From positions 1,116,001 through 1,180,000 of the forward strand of contig NW_027096014.1 in assembly GCF_040115645.1 (NCBI RefSeq): DNA of 64,000 nucleotides. Reading direction: 5' to 3'. Under the pieces are notes generated by a model, which worked only from the letters and a program-made list of their open reading frames with translations, was not told the origin of the DNA and ran no database searches. Source of the DNA: Euwallacea fornicatus (lineage: Eukaryota > Arthropoda > Insecta > Coleoptera > Curculionidae). Positions 39,481 through 52,235 of this stretch are shown piece after piece (position 1 is the first letter of the stretch; every line of letters begins with the position of its first letter). Both the position numbers and the translations under genes were made by a program.

Positions 39481-41186
39481 AAACTTTGAAGCTCGATAAC
39501 TTTGGCAAATGTGTACCAAATTTGTTAAACAGAGTGTCAAATTAATCAGCTCGACGAGGTTATGAAGATGTCACAACACACCATGATTGCATCTTGTTGA
39601 ATTTCCAAGAAAAATAGTACTTTATGTGCTCAAACACACAACTTTAGTGACTTTTCAAACTTTGAAGCTCGATAGCTTCGGCAAATGAGGACCAAATTTG
39701 TTAAACAGTGTGTCAAATTAATCACCTCAACGAGATCTTTAAAATGACACAACAATTCATGATTGCATCTTGTTGAATTTCCAAAAAAAATAGTACTTTA
39801 TGTGCTCAAACACACAACTTTTGTGACTTTTCCAATTTTGAAGCTCGATAACTTCGGCAAATGAGGACCAAATTTGTTAAACAGAGTGTCAAATTAATCA
39901 GCTCAACGAGGTTATGAAGATGTCACAACACATCATGATTACATTTTGTTGAACTTTCAAGAAAAATAGTACTTTATGTGCTCAAACACACAACTTTTGT
40001 GACTTTTCCAATTTTGAAGCTCGATAACTTTGGCAAATGTTGACCAAATTTCTTAAACAGAGTATCAGAGTAATCACCTCAACGAGATTTCGAAGATCTC
40101 ACAACATATCATGATAGCATCTTGTTGAATTTCTATGAAAAATAGTACTTTAAGTGCTCAACCACACAACTTGTGTGACTTTTCAAACTTTGAAGCTCGA
40201 TAACTTTGGCAAATGTGTACCAAATTTGTTAAACAGAGTGTCAAATTAATCAGCTCGACGAGGTTATGAAGATGTCACAACACACCATGATTGCATCTTA
40301 TTGAATTTCCAAGAAAAATAGTACTTTATGTGCTCAAACACACAACTTTTGTGACTTTTCAAACTTTGAAGCTCGATAACTTTGGCAAATGTGTACCAAA
40401 TTTGTTAAACAGAGTGTCAAATTAATCAGCTCGACGAGGTTATGAAGATGTCACAACACACCATGATTGCATCTTGTTGAATTTCCAAGAAAAATAATAC
40501 TTTATGTGCTCAAACACACAACTTTTGTGACTTTTCAAACTTTGAAGCTCGATAACTTTGGCAAATGTGTACCAAATTTGTTAAACAGAGTGTCAAATTA
40601 ATCACCTCAACGAGATCTTTAAAATGACACAACAAATCATGATTGCATCTTGTTGAATTTCCAAAAAAAATAGTACTTTATGTGCTCAAACACACAACTT
40701 TTGTGACTTTTCCAATTTTGAAGCTCGATAACTTTGGCAAATGTGTACCAAATTTGTTAAACAGAGTGTCAAATTAATCAGCTCGACGAGGTTATGAAGA
40801 TGTCACAACACATCTTGATAACATCTTGTTGAACTTCCAAGAAAAATAGTACTTTATGTGCTCAAACACACAACTTTTGTGACTTTTCAAATTTTGAAGC
40901 TCGATAACTTCGTCAAATGAGTACCAAATTCCTTAAACAAAGTGTCAAATTAATCAGCTCGACGAGATTTTGAAGATGTCACAACACATCAGAATTGCAT
41001 CTTGTTGAACTTCCAAGAAAAATAGTACTTTATGTGCTCAAACACACAACTTGTGTGACTTTTCAAACTTTGAAGCTCGATAACTTCGGCAAATGTGGAC
41101 CAAATTTCTTAAACAAAGTGTCAAATTAATCAGCTCGACGAGATTTTGAAGATGTCACAACACATCATGATTGCATCTTGTTGAAT
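39427..41186. repeat. 10-monomer family, copy 1 (1760 bp)
   Basis: The next copy follows immediately. Shared markers are CACACCATGATTGC near 39,577, ACTTTAGTGAC near 39,642, CCAAAAAAAATAG near 39,781, TTGAACTTTCAAG near 39,950, CATATCATGATAGC near 40,105, CAACCACACAAC near 40,158, CATCTTATTG near 40,295 and AAAATAATAC near 40,491. Despite the same length, this is unrelated to the 1760-bp duplication at 24.5-28.0 kb, which has other markers. Confidence 0.95.
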
Positions 41187-42946
41187 TTCCAAGAAAAATA
41201 GTACTTTATGTGCTCAAACACACAACTTTTGTGACTTTTCAAACTTTGAAGCTCGATAACTTTGGCAAATGTGTACCAAATTTGTTAAACAGAGTGTCAA
41301 ATTAATCAGCTCGACGAGGTTATGAAGATGTCACAACACACCATGATTGCATCTTGTTGAATTTCCAAGAAAAATAGTACTTTATGTGCTCAAACACACA
41401 ACTTTAGTGACTTTTCAAACTTTGAAGCTCGATAGCTTCGGCAAATGAGGACCAAATTTGTTAAACAGTGTGTCAAATTAATCACCTCAACGAGATCTTT
41501 AAAATGACACAACAATTCATGATTGCATCTTGTTGAATTTCCAAAAAAAATAGTACTTTATGTGCTCAAACACACAACTTTTGTGACTTTTCCAATTTTG
41601 AAGCTCGATAACTTCGGCAAATGAGGACCAAATTTGTTAAACAGAGTGTCAAATTAATCAGCTCAACGAGGTTATGAAGATGTCACAACACATCATGATT
41701 ACATTTTGTTGAACTTTCAAGAAAAATAGTACTTTATGTGCTCAAACACACAACTTTTGTGACTTTTCCAATTTTGAAGCTCGATAACTTTGGCAAATGT
41801 TGACCAAATTTCTTAAACAGAGTATCAGAGTAATCACCTCAACGAGATTTCGAAGATCTCACAACATATCATGATAGCATCTTGTTGAATTTCTATGAAA
41901 AATAGTACTTTAAGTGCTCAACCACACAACTTGTGTGACTTTTCAAACTTTGAAGCTCGATAACTTTGGCAAATGTGTACCAAATTTGTTAAACAGAGTG
42001 TCAAATTAATCAGCTCGACGAGGTTATGAAGATGTCACAACACACCATGATTGCATCTTATTGAATTTCCAAGAAAAATAGTACTTTATGTGCTCAAACA
42101 CACAACTTTTGTGACTTTTCAAACTTTGAAGCTCGATAACTTTGGCAAATGTGTACCAAATTTGTTAAACAGAGTGTCAAATTAATCAGCTCGACGAGGT
42201 TATGAAGATGTCACAACACACCATGATTGCATCTTGTTGAATTTCCAAGAAAAATAATACTTTATGTGCTCAAACACACAACTTTTGTGACTTTTCAAAC
42301 TTTGAAGCTCGATAACTTTGGCAAATGTGTACCAAATTTGTTAAACAGAGTGTCAAATTAATCACCTCAACGAGATCTTTAAAATGACACAACAAATCAT
42401 GATTGCATCTTGTTGAATTTCCAAAAAAAATAGTACTTTATGTGCTCAAACACACAACTTTTGTGACTTTTCCAATTTTGAAGCTCGATAACTTTGGCAA
42501 ATGTGTACCAAATTTGTTAAACAGAGTGTCAAATTAATCAGCTCGACGAGGTTATGAAGATGTCACAACACATCTTGATAACATCTTGTTGAACTTCCAA
42601 GAAAAATAGTACTTTATGTGCTCAAACACACAACTTTTGTGACTTTTCAAATTTTGAAGCTCGATAACTTCGTCAAATGAGTACCAAATTCCTTAAACAA
42701 AGTGTCAAATTAATCAGCTCGACGAGATTTTGAAGATGTCACAACACATCAGAATTGCATCTTGTTGAACTTCCAAGAAAAATAGTACTTTATGTGCTCA
42801 AACACACAACTTGTGTGACTTTTCAAACTTTGAAGCTCGATAACTTCGGCAAATGTGGACCAAATTTCTTAAACAAAGTGTCAAATTAATCAGCTCGACG
42901 AGATTTTGAAGATGTCACAACACATCATGATTGCATCTTGTTGAAT
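41187..42946. repeat. 10-monomer family, copy 2 (1760 bp)
   Basis: Partner of 39,427-41,186, with the match reading on to about 43,018. Markers are ACTTTAGTGAC near 41,402, CATCTTATTG near 42,055, AAAATAATAC near 42,251 and CTTCGTCAAATG at 42,669. Confidence 0.95.
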
Positions 42947-43208
42947 TTCCAAGAAAAATAGTACTTTATGTGCTCAAACACACAACTTTTGTGACTTTTC
43001 AAACTTTGAAGCTCGATAGCTTCGGCAAATGAGGACCAAATTTGTTAAACAGAGTGTCAAATTAATCAGCTCAACGAGGTTATGAAGATGTCACAACACA
43101 TCATGATTACATTTTGTTGAACTTTCAAGAAAAATAGTACTTTATGTGCTCAAACACACAACTTTTGTGACTTTTCCAATTTTGAAGCTCGATAACTTTG
43201 GCAAATGT

Positions 43209-44002
43209 GGACAAAATTTCTTAAACAAAGTGTCAAAGTAATCACCTCAACGAGATTTTGAAGATGTCACAACACATCATGATTACATTTTGTTGAACTT
43301 CCAATAAAAATAGTACTTTATGTGCTCAAACACACAACTTTTGTGACTTTTCCAATTTTGAAGCTCGATAACTTTGGCAAATGTTGACCAAATTTCTTAA
43401 ACAGAGTATCAGAGTAATCACCTCAACGAGATTTCGAAGATCTCACAACACATCATGATAGCATCTTGTTGAATTTCTATGAAAAATAGTACTTTAAGTG
43501 CTCAAACACACAACTTGTGTGACTTTTCAAACTTTGAAGCTCGATAACTTCGGCAAATGAGGACCAAATTTGTTAAACAGAGTGTCAAATTAATCAGCTC
43601 AACGAGGTTATGAAGATGTCACAACACATCATGATTACATTTTGTTGAACTTCCAATAAAAATAGTACTTTATGTGCTCAAACACACAACTTTTGTGACT
43701 TTTCCAATTTTGAAGCTCGATAACTTTGGCAAATGTTGACCAAATTTCTTAAACAGAGTATCAGAGTAATCACCTCAACGAGATTTCGAAGATCTCACAA
43801 CACATCATGATAGCATCTTGTTGAATTTCTATGAAAAATAGTACTTTAAGTGCTCAAACACACAACTTGTGTGACTTTTCAAACTTTGAAGCTCGATAAC
43901 TTCGGCAAATGAGGACCAAATTTGTTAAACAGAGTGTCAAATTAATCAGCTCAACGAGGTTATAAAGCTGTCACAACACATCATGATTACATCTTGTTGA
44001 AC
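43209..44002. repeat. Dimeric (352-bp) stretch of the CTATG type
   Basis: Two monomer kinds alternate. One has TTTTCCAATTTTG, GTTGACC and TTCGAAGATCTC. The next has TTTCTATGAAAAA, TTTAAGTGCTC, GAGGACC and AACGAGGTTAT. The rare TTCCAATAAAAATAG marks 43,299 and 43,651. The stretch recurs 1232 bp (7 monomers) on, with markers at 44,531 and 44,883. Confidence 0.85.
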
Positions 44003-46343
44003 TTCCAAGAAAAATAGTACTTTATGTGCTCAAACACACAACTTTTGTGACTTTTCAAACTTTGAAGCTCGATAGCTTCGGCAAATGAGGACCAAATTTG
44101 TTAAACAGAGTGTCAAATTAATCAGCTCAACGAGGTTATGAAGATGTCACAACACATCATGATTACATTTTGTTGAACTTTCAAGAAAAATAGTACTTTA
44201 TGTGCTCAAACACACAACTTTTGTGACTTTTCCAATTTTGAAGCTCGATAACTTTGGCAAATGTTGACCAAATTTCTTAAACAGAGTATCAGAGTAATCA
44301 CCTCAACGAGATTTCGAAGATCTCACAACACATCATGATAGCATCTTGTTGAATTTCCAAGAAAAATAGTACTTTATGTGCTCAAACACACAACTTTTGT
44401 GACTTTTCAAACTTTGAAGCTCGATAACTTCGGCAAATGTGGACAAAATTTCTTAAACAAAGTGTCAAAGTAATCACCTCAACGAGATTTTGAAGATGTC
44501 ACAACACATCATGATTACATTTTGTTGAACTTCCAATAAAAATAGTACTTTATGTGCTCAAACACACAACTTTTGTGACTTTTCCAATTTTGAAGCTCGA
44601 TAACTTTGGCAAATGTTGACCAAATTTCTTAAACAGAGTATCAGAGTAATCACCTCAACGAGATTTCGAAGATCTCACAACACATCATGATAGCATCTTG
44701 TTGAATTTCTATGAAAAATAGTACTTTAAGTGCTCAAACACACAACTTGTGTGACTTTTCAAACTTTGAAGCTCGATAACTTCGGCAAATGAGGACCAAA
44801 TTTGTTAAACAGAGTGTCAAATTAATCAGCTCAACGAGGTTATGAAGATGTCACAACACATCATGATTACATTTTGTTGAACTTCCAATAAAAATAGTAC
44901 TTTATGTGCTCAAACACACAACTTTTGTGACTTTTCCAATTTTGAAGCTCGATAACTTTGGCAAATGTTGACCAAATTTCTTAAACAGAGTATCAGAGTA
45001 ATCACCTCAACGAGATTTCGAAGATCTCACAACACATCATGATAGCATCTTGTTGAATTTCTATGAAAAATAGTACTTTAAGTGCTCAAACACACAACTT
45101 GTGTGACTTTTCAAACTTTGAAGCTCGATAACTTCGGCAAATGAGGACCAAATTTGTTAAACAGAGTGTCAAATTAATCAGCTCAACGAGGTTATAAAGC
45201 TGTCACAACACATCATGATTACATCTTGTTGAACTTCCAAGAAAAATAGTACTTTATGTGCTCAAACACACAACTTTTGTGACTTTTCAAACTTTGAAGC
45301 TCGATAACTTCGGCAAATGAAGACCAAATTTGTTAAACAGAGTGTCAAATTAATCAGCTCGACGAGATTTTGAAGATGTCACAACACATCAGAATTGCAT
45401 CTTGTTGAACTTCCAAGAAAAATAGTACTTTATGTGCTCAAACACACAACTTTTGTGACTTTTCAAACTTTGAAGCTCGATAACTTCGGCAAATGTGGAC
45501 AAAATTTCTTAAACAAAGTGTCAAAGTAATCACCTCAACGAGATTTTGAAGATGTCACAACACATCATGATTACATCTTGTTGAACTTCCAAGAAAAATA
45601 GTACTTTATGTGCTCAAACACACAACTTTTGTGACTTTTCAAACTTTGGAGCTCGATACCTTCGGCAAATGAGGACAAAATTTCTTAAACAAAGTGTCAA
45701 AGTAATCACCTCAACGAGATTTTGAAGATGTCACAACACATCATGATTCCATCTTGTTGAACTTCCAAGAAAAATAGTACTTTATGTGCTCAAACACACA
45801 ACTTTTGTGACTTTTCAAACTTTGGAGCTCGATACCTTCGGCAAATGAGGACCAAATATGTTAAACACAGTATCAAATCAATCCGCTCCACGAGATCTTT
45901 AAGATGTCACAACACATCATGATTGCATCTTGTTGAACTTCCAAGAAAAATAGTACTATATGTGCTCAAACACACAACTTGTGTGACTTTTCAAATTTTG
46001 AAGCTCGATAACTTCGGCAAATGAGTACCAAATTTGTTAAACAGTGTGTCAAATTAATCCGCTCGACGAGATTTTGAATATGTCACAACACATCATGATT
46101 GCATCTTGTTGAATTTCCAAGAAAAATAGTACTTTATGTGCTCAAACACACAACTTTTGTGACTTTTCCAATTTTGAAGCTCGATAACTTTGGCAAATGT
46201 GTACCAAATTTGTTAAACAGAGTGTCAAATTAATCAGCTCGACGAGGTTATGAAGATGTCACAACACATCATGATTGCATCTTGTTGAATTTCCAAGAAA
46301 AATAGTACTTTATGTGCTCAAACACACAACTTTTGTGACTTTT
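44003..46343. repeat. 25-monomer-spaced duplication, copy 1 (about 2.3 kb)
   Basis: It matches 48,403-50,743 at an offset of 4400 bp. Markers are TTGAACTTTCAAG near 44,173, TTCCAATAAAAATAG at 44,531 and 44,883, GGTTATAAAGCTG at 45,190, ACTTTGGAGCTCG at 45,644 and AGTATCAAATCAATCC near 45,870. One difference is GATAGCATCTTG near 44,338 against GATAGCACCTTG near 48,738. The right part is also the second 7568-bp copy. Confidence 0.93.
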
Positions 46344-46788
46344 CCAATTTTGAAGCTCGATAACTTTGGCAAATGTGTACCAAATTTGTTAAACAGAGTG
46401 TCAAATTAATCAGCTCGACGAGGTTATGAAGATGTCACAACACATCTTGATAACATCTTGTTGAACTTCCAAGAAAAATAGTACTTTATGTGCTCAAACA
46501 CACAACTTTTGTGACTTTTCAAATTTTGAAGCTCGATAACTTCGTCAAATGAGTACCAAATTCCTTAAACAAAGTGTCAAATTAATCAGCTCGACGAGAT
46601 TTTGAAGATGTCACAACACATCAGAATTGCATCTTGTTGAACTTCCAAGAAAAATAGTACTTTATGTGCTCAAACACACAACTTTTGTGACTTTTCAAAC
46701 TTTGAAGCTCGATAACTTTGGCAAATGTGTACCAAATTTGTTAAACAGAGTGTCAAATTAATCAGCTCGACGAGGTTATGAAGATGTC
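44890..46788. repeat. 43-monomer-spaced duplication, copy 2
   Basis: Partner of 37,322-39,220. The match ends near 46,790, where GATTGCATC follows instead of CATCTTGATAAC. It lies within the interval repeated again at 4400 bp, so the order of events is 37 kb and 45 kb copies first or independently, then the 4400-bp spread. Confidence 0.88.
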
Positions 46789-48664
46789 ACAACACACCAT
46801 GATTGCATCTTGTTGAATTTCCAAGAAAAATAGTACTTTATGTGCTCAAACACACAACTTTAGTGACTTTTCAAACTTTGAAGCTCGATAGCTTCGGCAA
46901 ATGAGGACCAAATTTGTTAAACAGTGTGTCAAATTAATCACCTCAACGAGATCTTTAAAATGACACAACAATTCATGATTGCATCTTGTTGAATTTCCAA
47001 AAAAAATAGTACTTTATGTGCTCAAACACACAACTTTTGTGACTTTTCCAATTTTGAAGCTCGATAACTTCGGCAAATGAGGACCAAATTTGTTAAACAG
47101 AGTGTCAAATTAATCAGCTCAACGAGGTTATGAAGATGTCACAACACATCATGATTACATTTTGTTGAACTTTCAAGAAAAATAGTACTTTATGTGCTCA
47201 AACACACAACTTTTGTGACTTTTCCAATTTTGAAGCTCGATAACTTTGGCAAATGTTGACCAAATTTCTTAAACAGAGTATCAGAGTAATCACCTCAACG
47301 AGATTTCGAAGATCTCACAACATATCATGATAGCATCTTGTTGAATTTCTATGAAAAATAGTACTTTAAGTGCTCAACCACACAACTTGTGTGACTTTTC
47401 AAACTTTGAAGCTCGATAACTTTGGCAAATGTGTACCAAATTTGTTAAACAGAGTGTCAAATTAATCAGCTCGACGAGGTTATGAAGATGTCACAACACA
47501 CCATGATTGCATCTTATTGAATTTCCAAGAAAAATAGTACTTTATGTGCTCAAACACACAACTTTTGTGACTTTTCAACCTTTGAAGCTCGATAACTTTG
47601 GCAAATGTGTACCAAATTTGTTAAACAGAGTGTCAAATTAATCAGCTCGACGAGGTTATGAAGATGTCACAACACACCATGATTGCATCTTGTTGAATTT
47701 CCAAGAAAAATAATACTTTATGTGCTCAAACACACAACTTTTGTGACTTTTCAAACTTTGAAGCTCGATAACTTTGGCAAATGTGTACCAAATTTGTTAA
47801 ACAGAGTGTCAAATTAATCACCTCAACGAGATCTTTAAAATGACACAACAAATCATGATTGCATCTTGTTGAATTTCCAAAAAAAATAGTACTTTATGTG
47901 CTCAAACACACAACTTTTGTGACTTTTCCAATTTTGACGCTCGATAACTTTGGCAAATGTGTACCAAATTTGTTAAACAGAGTGTCAAATTAATCAGCTC
48001 GACGAGGTTATGAAGATGTCACAACACATCTTGATAACATCTTGTTGAACTTCCAAGAAAAATAGTACTTTATGTGCTCAAACACACAACTTTTGTGACT
48101 TTTCAAATTTTGAAGCTCGATAACTTCGTCAAATGAGTACCAAATTCCTTAAACAAAGTGTCAAATTAATCAGCTCGACGAGATTTTGAAGATGTCACAA
48201 CACATCAGAATTGCATCTTGTTGAACTTCCAAGAAAAATAGTACTTTATGTGCTCAAACACACAACTTGTGTGACTTTTCAAACTTTGAAGCTCGATAAC
48301 TTCGGCAAATGTGGACCAAATTTCTTAAACAAAGTGTCAAATTAATCAGCTCGACGAGATTTTGAAGATGTCACAACACATCATGATTGCATCTTGTTGA
48401 ATTTCCAAGAAAAATAGTACTTTATGTGCTCAAACACACAACTTTTGTGACTTTTCAAACTTTGAAGCTCGATAGCTTCGGCAAATGAGGACCAAATTTG
48501 TTAAACAGAGTGTCAAATTAATCAGCTCAACGAGGTTATGAAGATGTCACAACACATCATGATTACATTTTGTTGAACTTTCAAGAAAAATAGTACTTTA
48601 TGTGCTCAAACACACAACTTTTGTGACTTTTCCAATTTTGAAGCTCGATAACTTTGGCAAATGT
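46643..48664. repeat. 10-monomer family, copy 3 plus flank
   Basis: It matches 41,187-43,208 at an offset of 5456 bp (31 monomers), including the flank GATAGCTTCGG...TTGAACTTTCAAG that follows copy 2 but not copy 1. It was therefore derived from copy 2 or from its ancestor. Private changes are TTTTCAACCTTTG near 47,573 and ATTTTGACGCTCG near 47,931. Confidence 0.92.
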
Positions 48665-50743
48665 TGACCAAATTTCTTAAACAGAGTATCAGAGTAATCA
48701 CCTCAACGAGATTTCGAAGATCTCACAACACATCATGATAGCACCTTGTTGAATTTCCAAGAAAAATAGTACTTTATGTGCTCAAACACACAACTTTTGT
48801 GACTTTTCAAACTTTGAAGCTCGATAACTTCGGCAAATGTGGACAAAATTTCTTAAACAAAGTGTCAAAGTAATCACCTCAACGAGATTTTGAAGATGTC
48901 ACAACACATCATGATTACATTTTGTTGAACTTCCAATAAAAATAGTACTTTATGTGCTCAAACACACAACTTTTGTGACTTTTCCAATTTTGAAGCTCGA
49001 TAACTTTGGCAAATGTTGACCAAATTTCTTAAACAGAGTATCAGAGTAATCACCTCAACGAGATTTCGAAGATCTCACAACACATCATGATAGCATCTTG
49101 TTGAATTTCTATGAAAAATAGTACTTTAAGTGCTCAAACACACAACTTGTGTGACTTTTCAAACTTTGAAGCTCGATAACTTCGGCAAATGAGGACCAAA
49201 TTTGTTAAACAGAGTGTCAAATTAATCAGCTCAACGAGGTTATGAAGATGTCACAACACATCATGATTACATTTTGTTGAACTTCCAATAAAAATAGTAC
49301 TTTATGTGCTCAAACACACAACTTTTGTGACTTTTCCAATTTTGAAGCTCGATAACTTTGGCAAATGTTGACCAAATTTCTTAAACAGAGTATCAGAGTA
49401 ATCACCTCAACGAGATTTCGAAGATCTCACAACACATCATGATAGCATCTTGTTGAATTTCTATGAAAAATAGTACTTTAAGTGCTCAAACACACAACTT
49501 GTGTGACTTTTCAAACTTTGAAGCTCGATAACTTCGGCAAATGAGGACCAAATTTGTTAAACAGAGTGTCAAATTAATCAGCTCAACGAGGTTATAAAGC
49601 TGTCACAACACATCATGATTACATCTTGTTGAACTTCCAAGAAAAATAGTACTTTATGTGCTCAAACACACAACTTTTGTGACTTTTCAAACTTTGAAGC
49701 TCGATAACTTCGGCAAATGAAGACCAAATTTGTTAAACAGAGTGTCAAATTAATCAGCTCGACGAGATTTTGAAGATGTCACAACACATCAGAATTGCAT
49801 CTTGTTGAACTTCCAAGAAAAATAGTACTTTATGTGCTCAAACACACAACTTTTGTGACTTTTCAAACTTTGAAGCTCGATAACTTCGGCAAATGTGGAC
49901 AAAATTTCTTAAACAAAGTGTCAAAGTAATCACCTCAACGAGATTTTGAAGATGTCACAACACATCATGATTACATCTTGTTGAACTTCCAAGAAAAATA
50001 GTACTTTATGTGCTCAAACACACAACTTTTGTGACTTTTCAAACTTTGGAGCTCGATACCTTCGGCAAATGAGGACAAAATTTCTTAAACAAAGTGTCAA
50101 AGTAATCACCTCAACGAGATTTTGAAGATGTCACAACACATCATGATTCCATCTTGTTGAACTTCCAAGAAAAATAGTACTTTATGTGCTCAAACACACA
50201 ACTTTTGTGACTTTTCAAACTTTGGAGCTCGATACCTTCGGCAAATGAGGACCAAATATGTTAAACACAGTATCAAATCAATCCGCTCCACGAGATCTTT
50301 AAGATGTCACAACACATCATGATTGCATCTTGTTGAACTTCCAAGAAAAATAGTACTATATGTGCTCAAACACACAACTTGTGTGACTTTTCAAATTTTG
50401 AAGCTCGATAACTTCGGCAAATGAGTACCAAATTTGTTAAACAGTGTGTCAAATTAATCCGCTCGACGAGATTTTGAATATGTCACAACACATCATGATT
50501 GCATCTTGTTGAATTTCCAAGAAAAATAGTACTTTATGTGCTCAAACACACAACTTTTGTGACTTTTCCAATTTTGAAGCTCGATAACTTTGGCAAATGT
50601 GTACCAAATTTGTTAAACAGAGTGTCAAATTAATCAGCTCGACGAGGTTATGAAGATGTCACAACACATCATGATTGCATCTTGTTGAATTTCCAAGAAA
50701 AATAGTACTTTATGTGCTCAAACACACAACTTTTGTGACTTTT
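48403..50743. repeat. 25-monomer-spaced duplication, copy 2 (about 2.3 kb)
   Basis: Partner of 44,003-46,343. It ends at about 50,743, where TTTTCAAACTTTG replaces TTTTCCAATTTTG. Markers are TTCCAATAAAAATAG near 48,931 and 49,283, and GGTTATAAAGCTG at 49,590. Confidence 0.93.
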
Positions 50744-51768
50744 CAAACTTTGAAGCTCGATAGCTTCGGCAAATGAGGAACAAATTTGTTAAACAGTGTG
50801 TCAAATTAATCACCTCAACGAGATCTTTAAAATGACACAACAATTCATGATTGCATCTTGTTGAACTTCCAAGAAAAATAGTACTTTATGTGCTCAAACA
50901 CACAACTTTTGTGAATTTTCAAACTTTGAAGCTCGATAACTTCGGCAAATGTGGACCAAATTTCTTAAACAAAGTGTCAAATTAATCAGCTCGACGAGAT
51001 TTTGAATATGTCACAACACATCATGATTGCATCTTGTTGAACTTCCAAGAAAAATAGTACTTTATGTGCTCAAACACACAACTTTTGTGACTTTTCAAAC
51101 TTTGAAGCTCGATAACTTCGGCAAATGTGGACAAAATTTCTTAAACAAAGTGTCAAAGTAATCACCTCAACGAGATTTTGAAGATGTCACAACACATCAT
51201 GATTACATCTTGTTGAACTTCCAAGAAAAATAGTACTTTATGTGCTCAAACACACAACTTTTGTGACTTTTCAAACTTTGGAGCTCGATACCTTCGGCAA
51301 ATGAGGACCAAATATGTTAAACAAAGTATCAAATCAATCCGCGCCACGAGATCTTTAAGATGTCACAACACATCATGATTGCATCTTGTTGAACTTCCAA
51401 GAAAAATAGTACTATATGTGCTCAAACACACAACTTTTGTGACTTTTCCAATTTTGAAGCTCGATAACTTTGGCAAATGTTGACCAAATTTCTTAAACAG
51501 AGTATCAGAGTAATCACCTCAACGAGATTTCGAAGATCTCACAACACATCATGATAGCATCTTGTTGAATTTCTATGAAAAATAGTACTTTAAGTGCTCA
51601 AACACACAACTTGTGTGACTTTTCAAACTTTGAAGCTCGATAACTTCGGCAAATGAGGACCAAATTTGTTAAACAGAGTGTCAAATTAATCAGCTCAACG
51701 AGGTTATAAAGCTGTCACAACACATCATGATTACATCTTGTTGAACTTCCAAGAAAAATAGTACTTTT
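50744..51768. repeat. Mixed monomers, with a GCGCC variant
   Basis: About six monomers. Private or rare changes are GAGGAACAAATTTG near 50,775, GTGAATTTTC near 50,911 and AATCCGCGCCACGAG at 51,336. The last is shared with 56,616 and 60,488, linking this stretch to the right-hand superblock. No other element. Confidence 0.75.
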
Positions 51769-52235
51769 TGTGCTCAAACACACAACTTTTGTGACTTTTC
51801 AAACTTTGGAGCTCGATACCTTCGGCAAATGAGGACCAAATTTGTTAAACAGTGTGTCAAATTAATCAGCTCAACGAGATCTTTAAGATGTCACAACACA
51901 CCATGATTGCATCTTGTTGAATTTCCAAGAAAAATAGTACTTTATGTGCTCAAACACACATATTTTGTGACTTTTAACACTTTGAAGCTCGATAACTTTG
52001 GCAAATGTGGACCAAATTTGTTAACCAAAGTGTCAAAGTAATCAGCTCGACGAGATCTTTAAAATGACACAACAATTCATGATTGCATCTTGTTGAACTT
52101 TCAAGAAAAATAGTACTTTATGTGCTCAAACACACAACTTTTGTGACTTTTCAAACTTTGAAGCTCGATAGCTTCGGCAAATGAGGACCAAATTTGTTAA
52201 ACAGAGTGTCAAATTAATCAGCTCAACGAGGTTAT
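51769..52235. repeat. 16-monomer-spaced duplication, copy 1
   Basis: It matches 54,585-55,051 at an offset of 2816 bp through CACACCATGATTGC near 51,896, CTTTTAACACTTTG at 51,971 and TTGAACTTTCAAG near 52,093. Differences are AAACAGTGTG against AAACAGAGTG near 51,850 and TATCAAGCTG against TATGAAGATG at the right edge. Confidence 0.85.
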
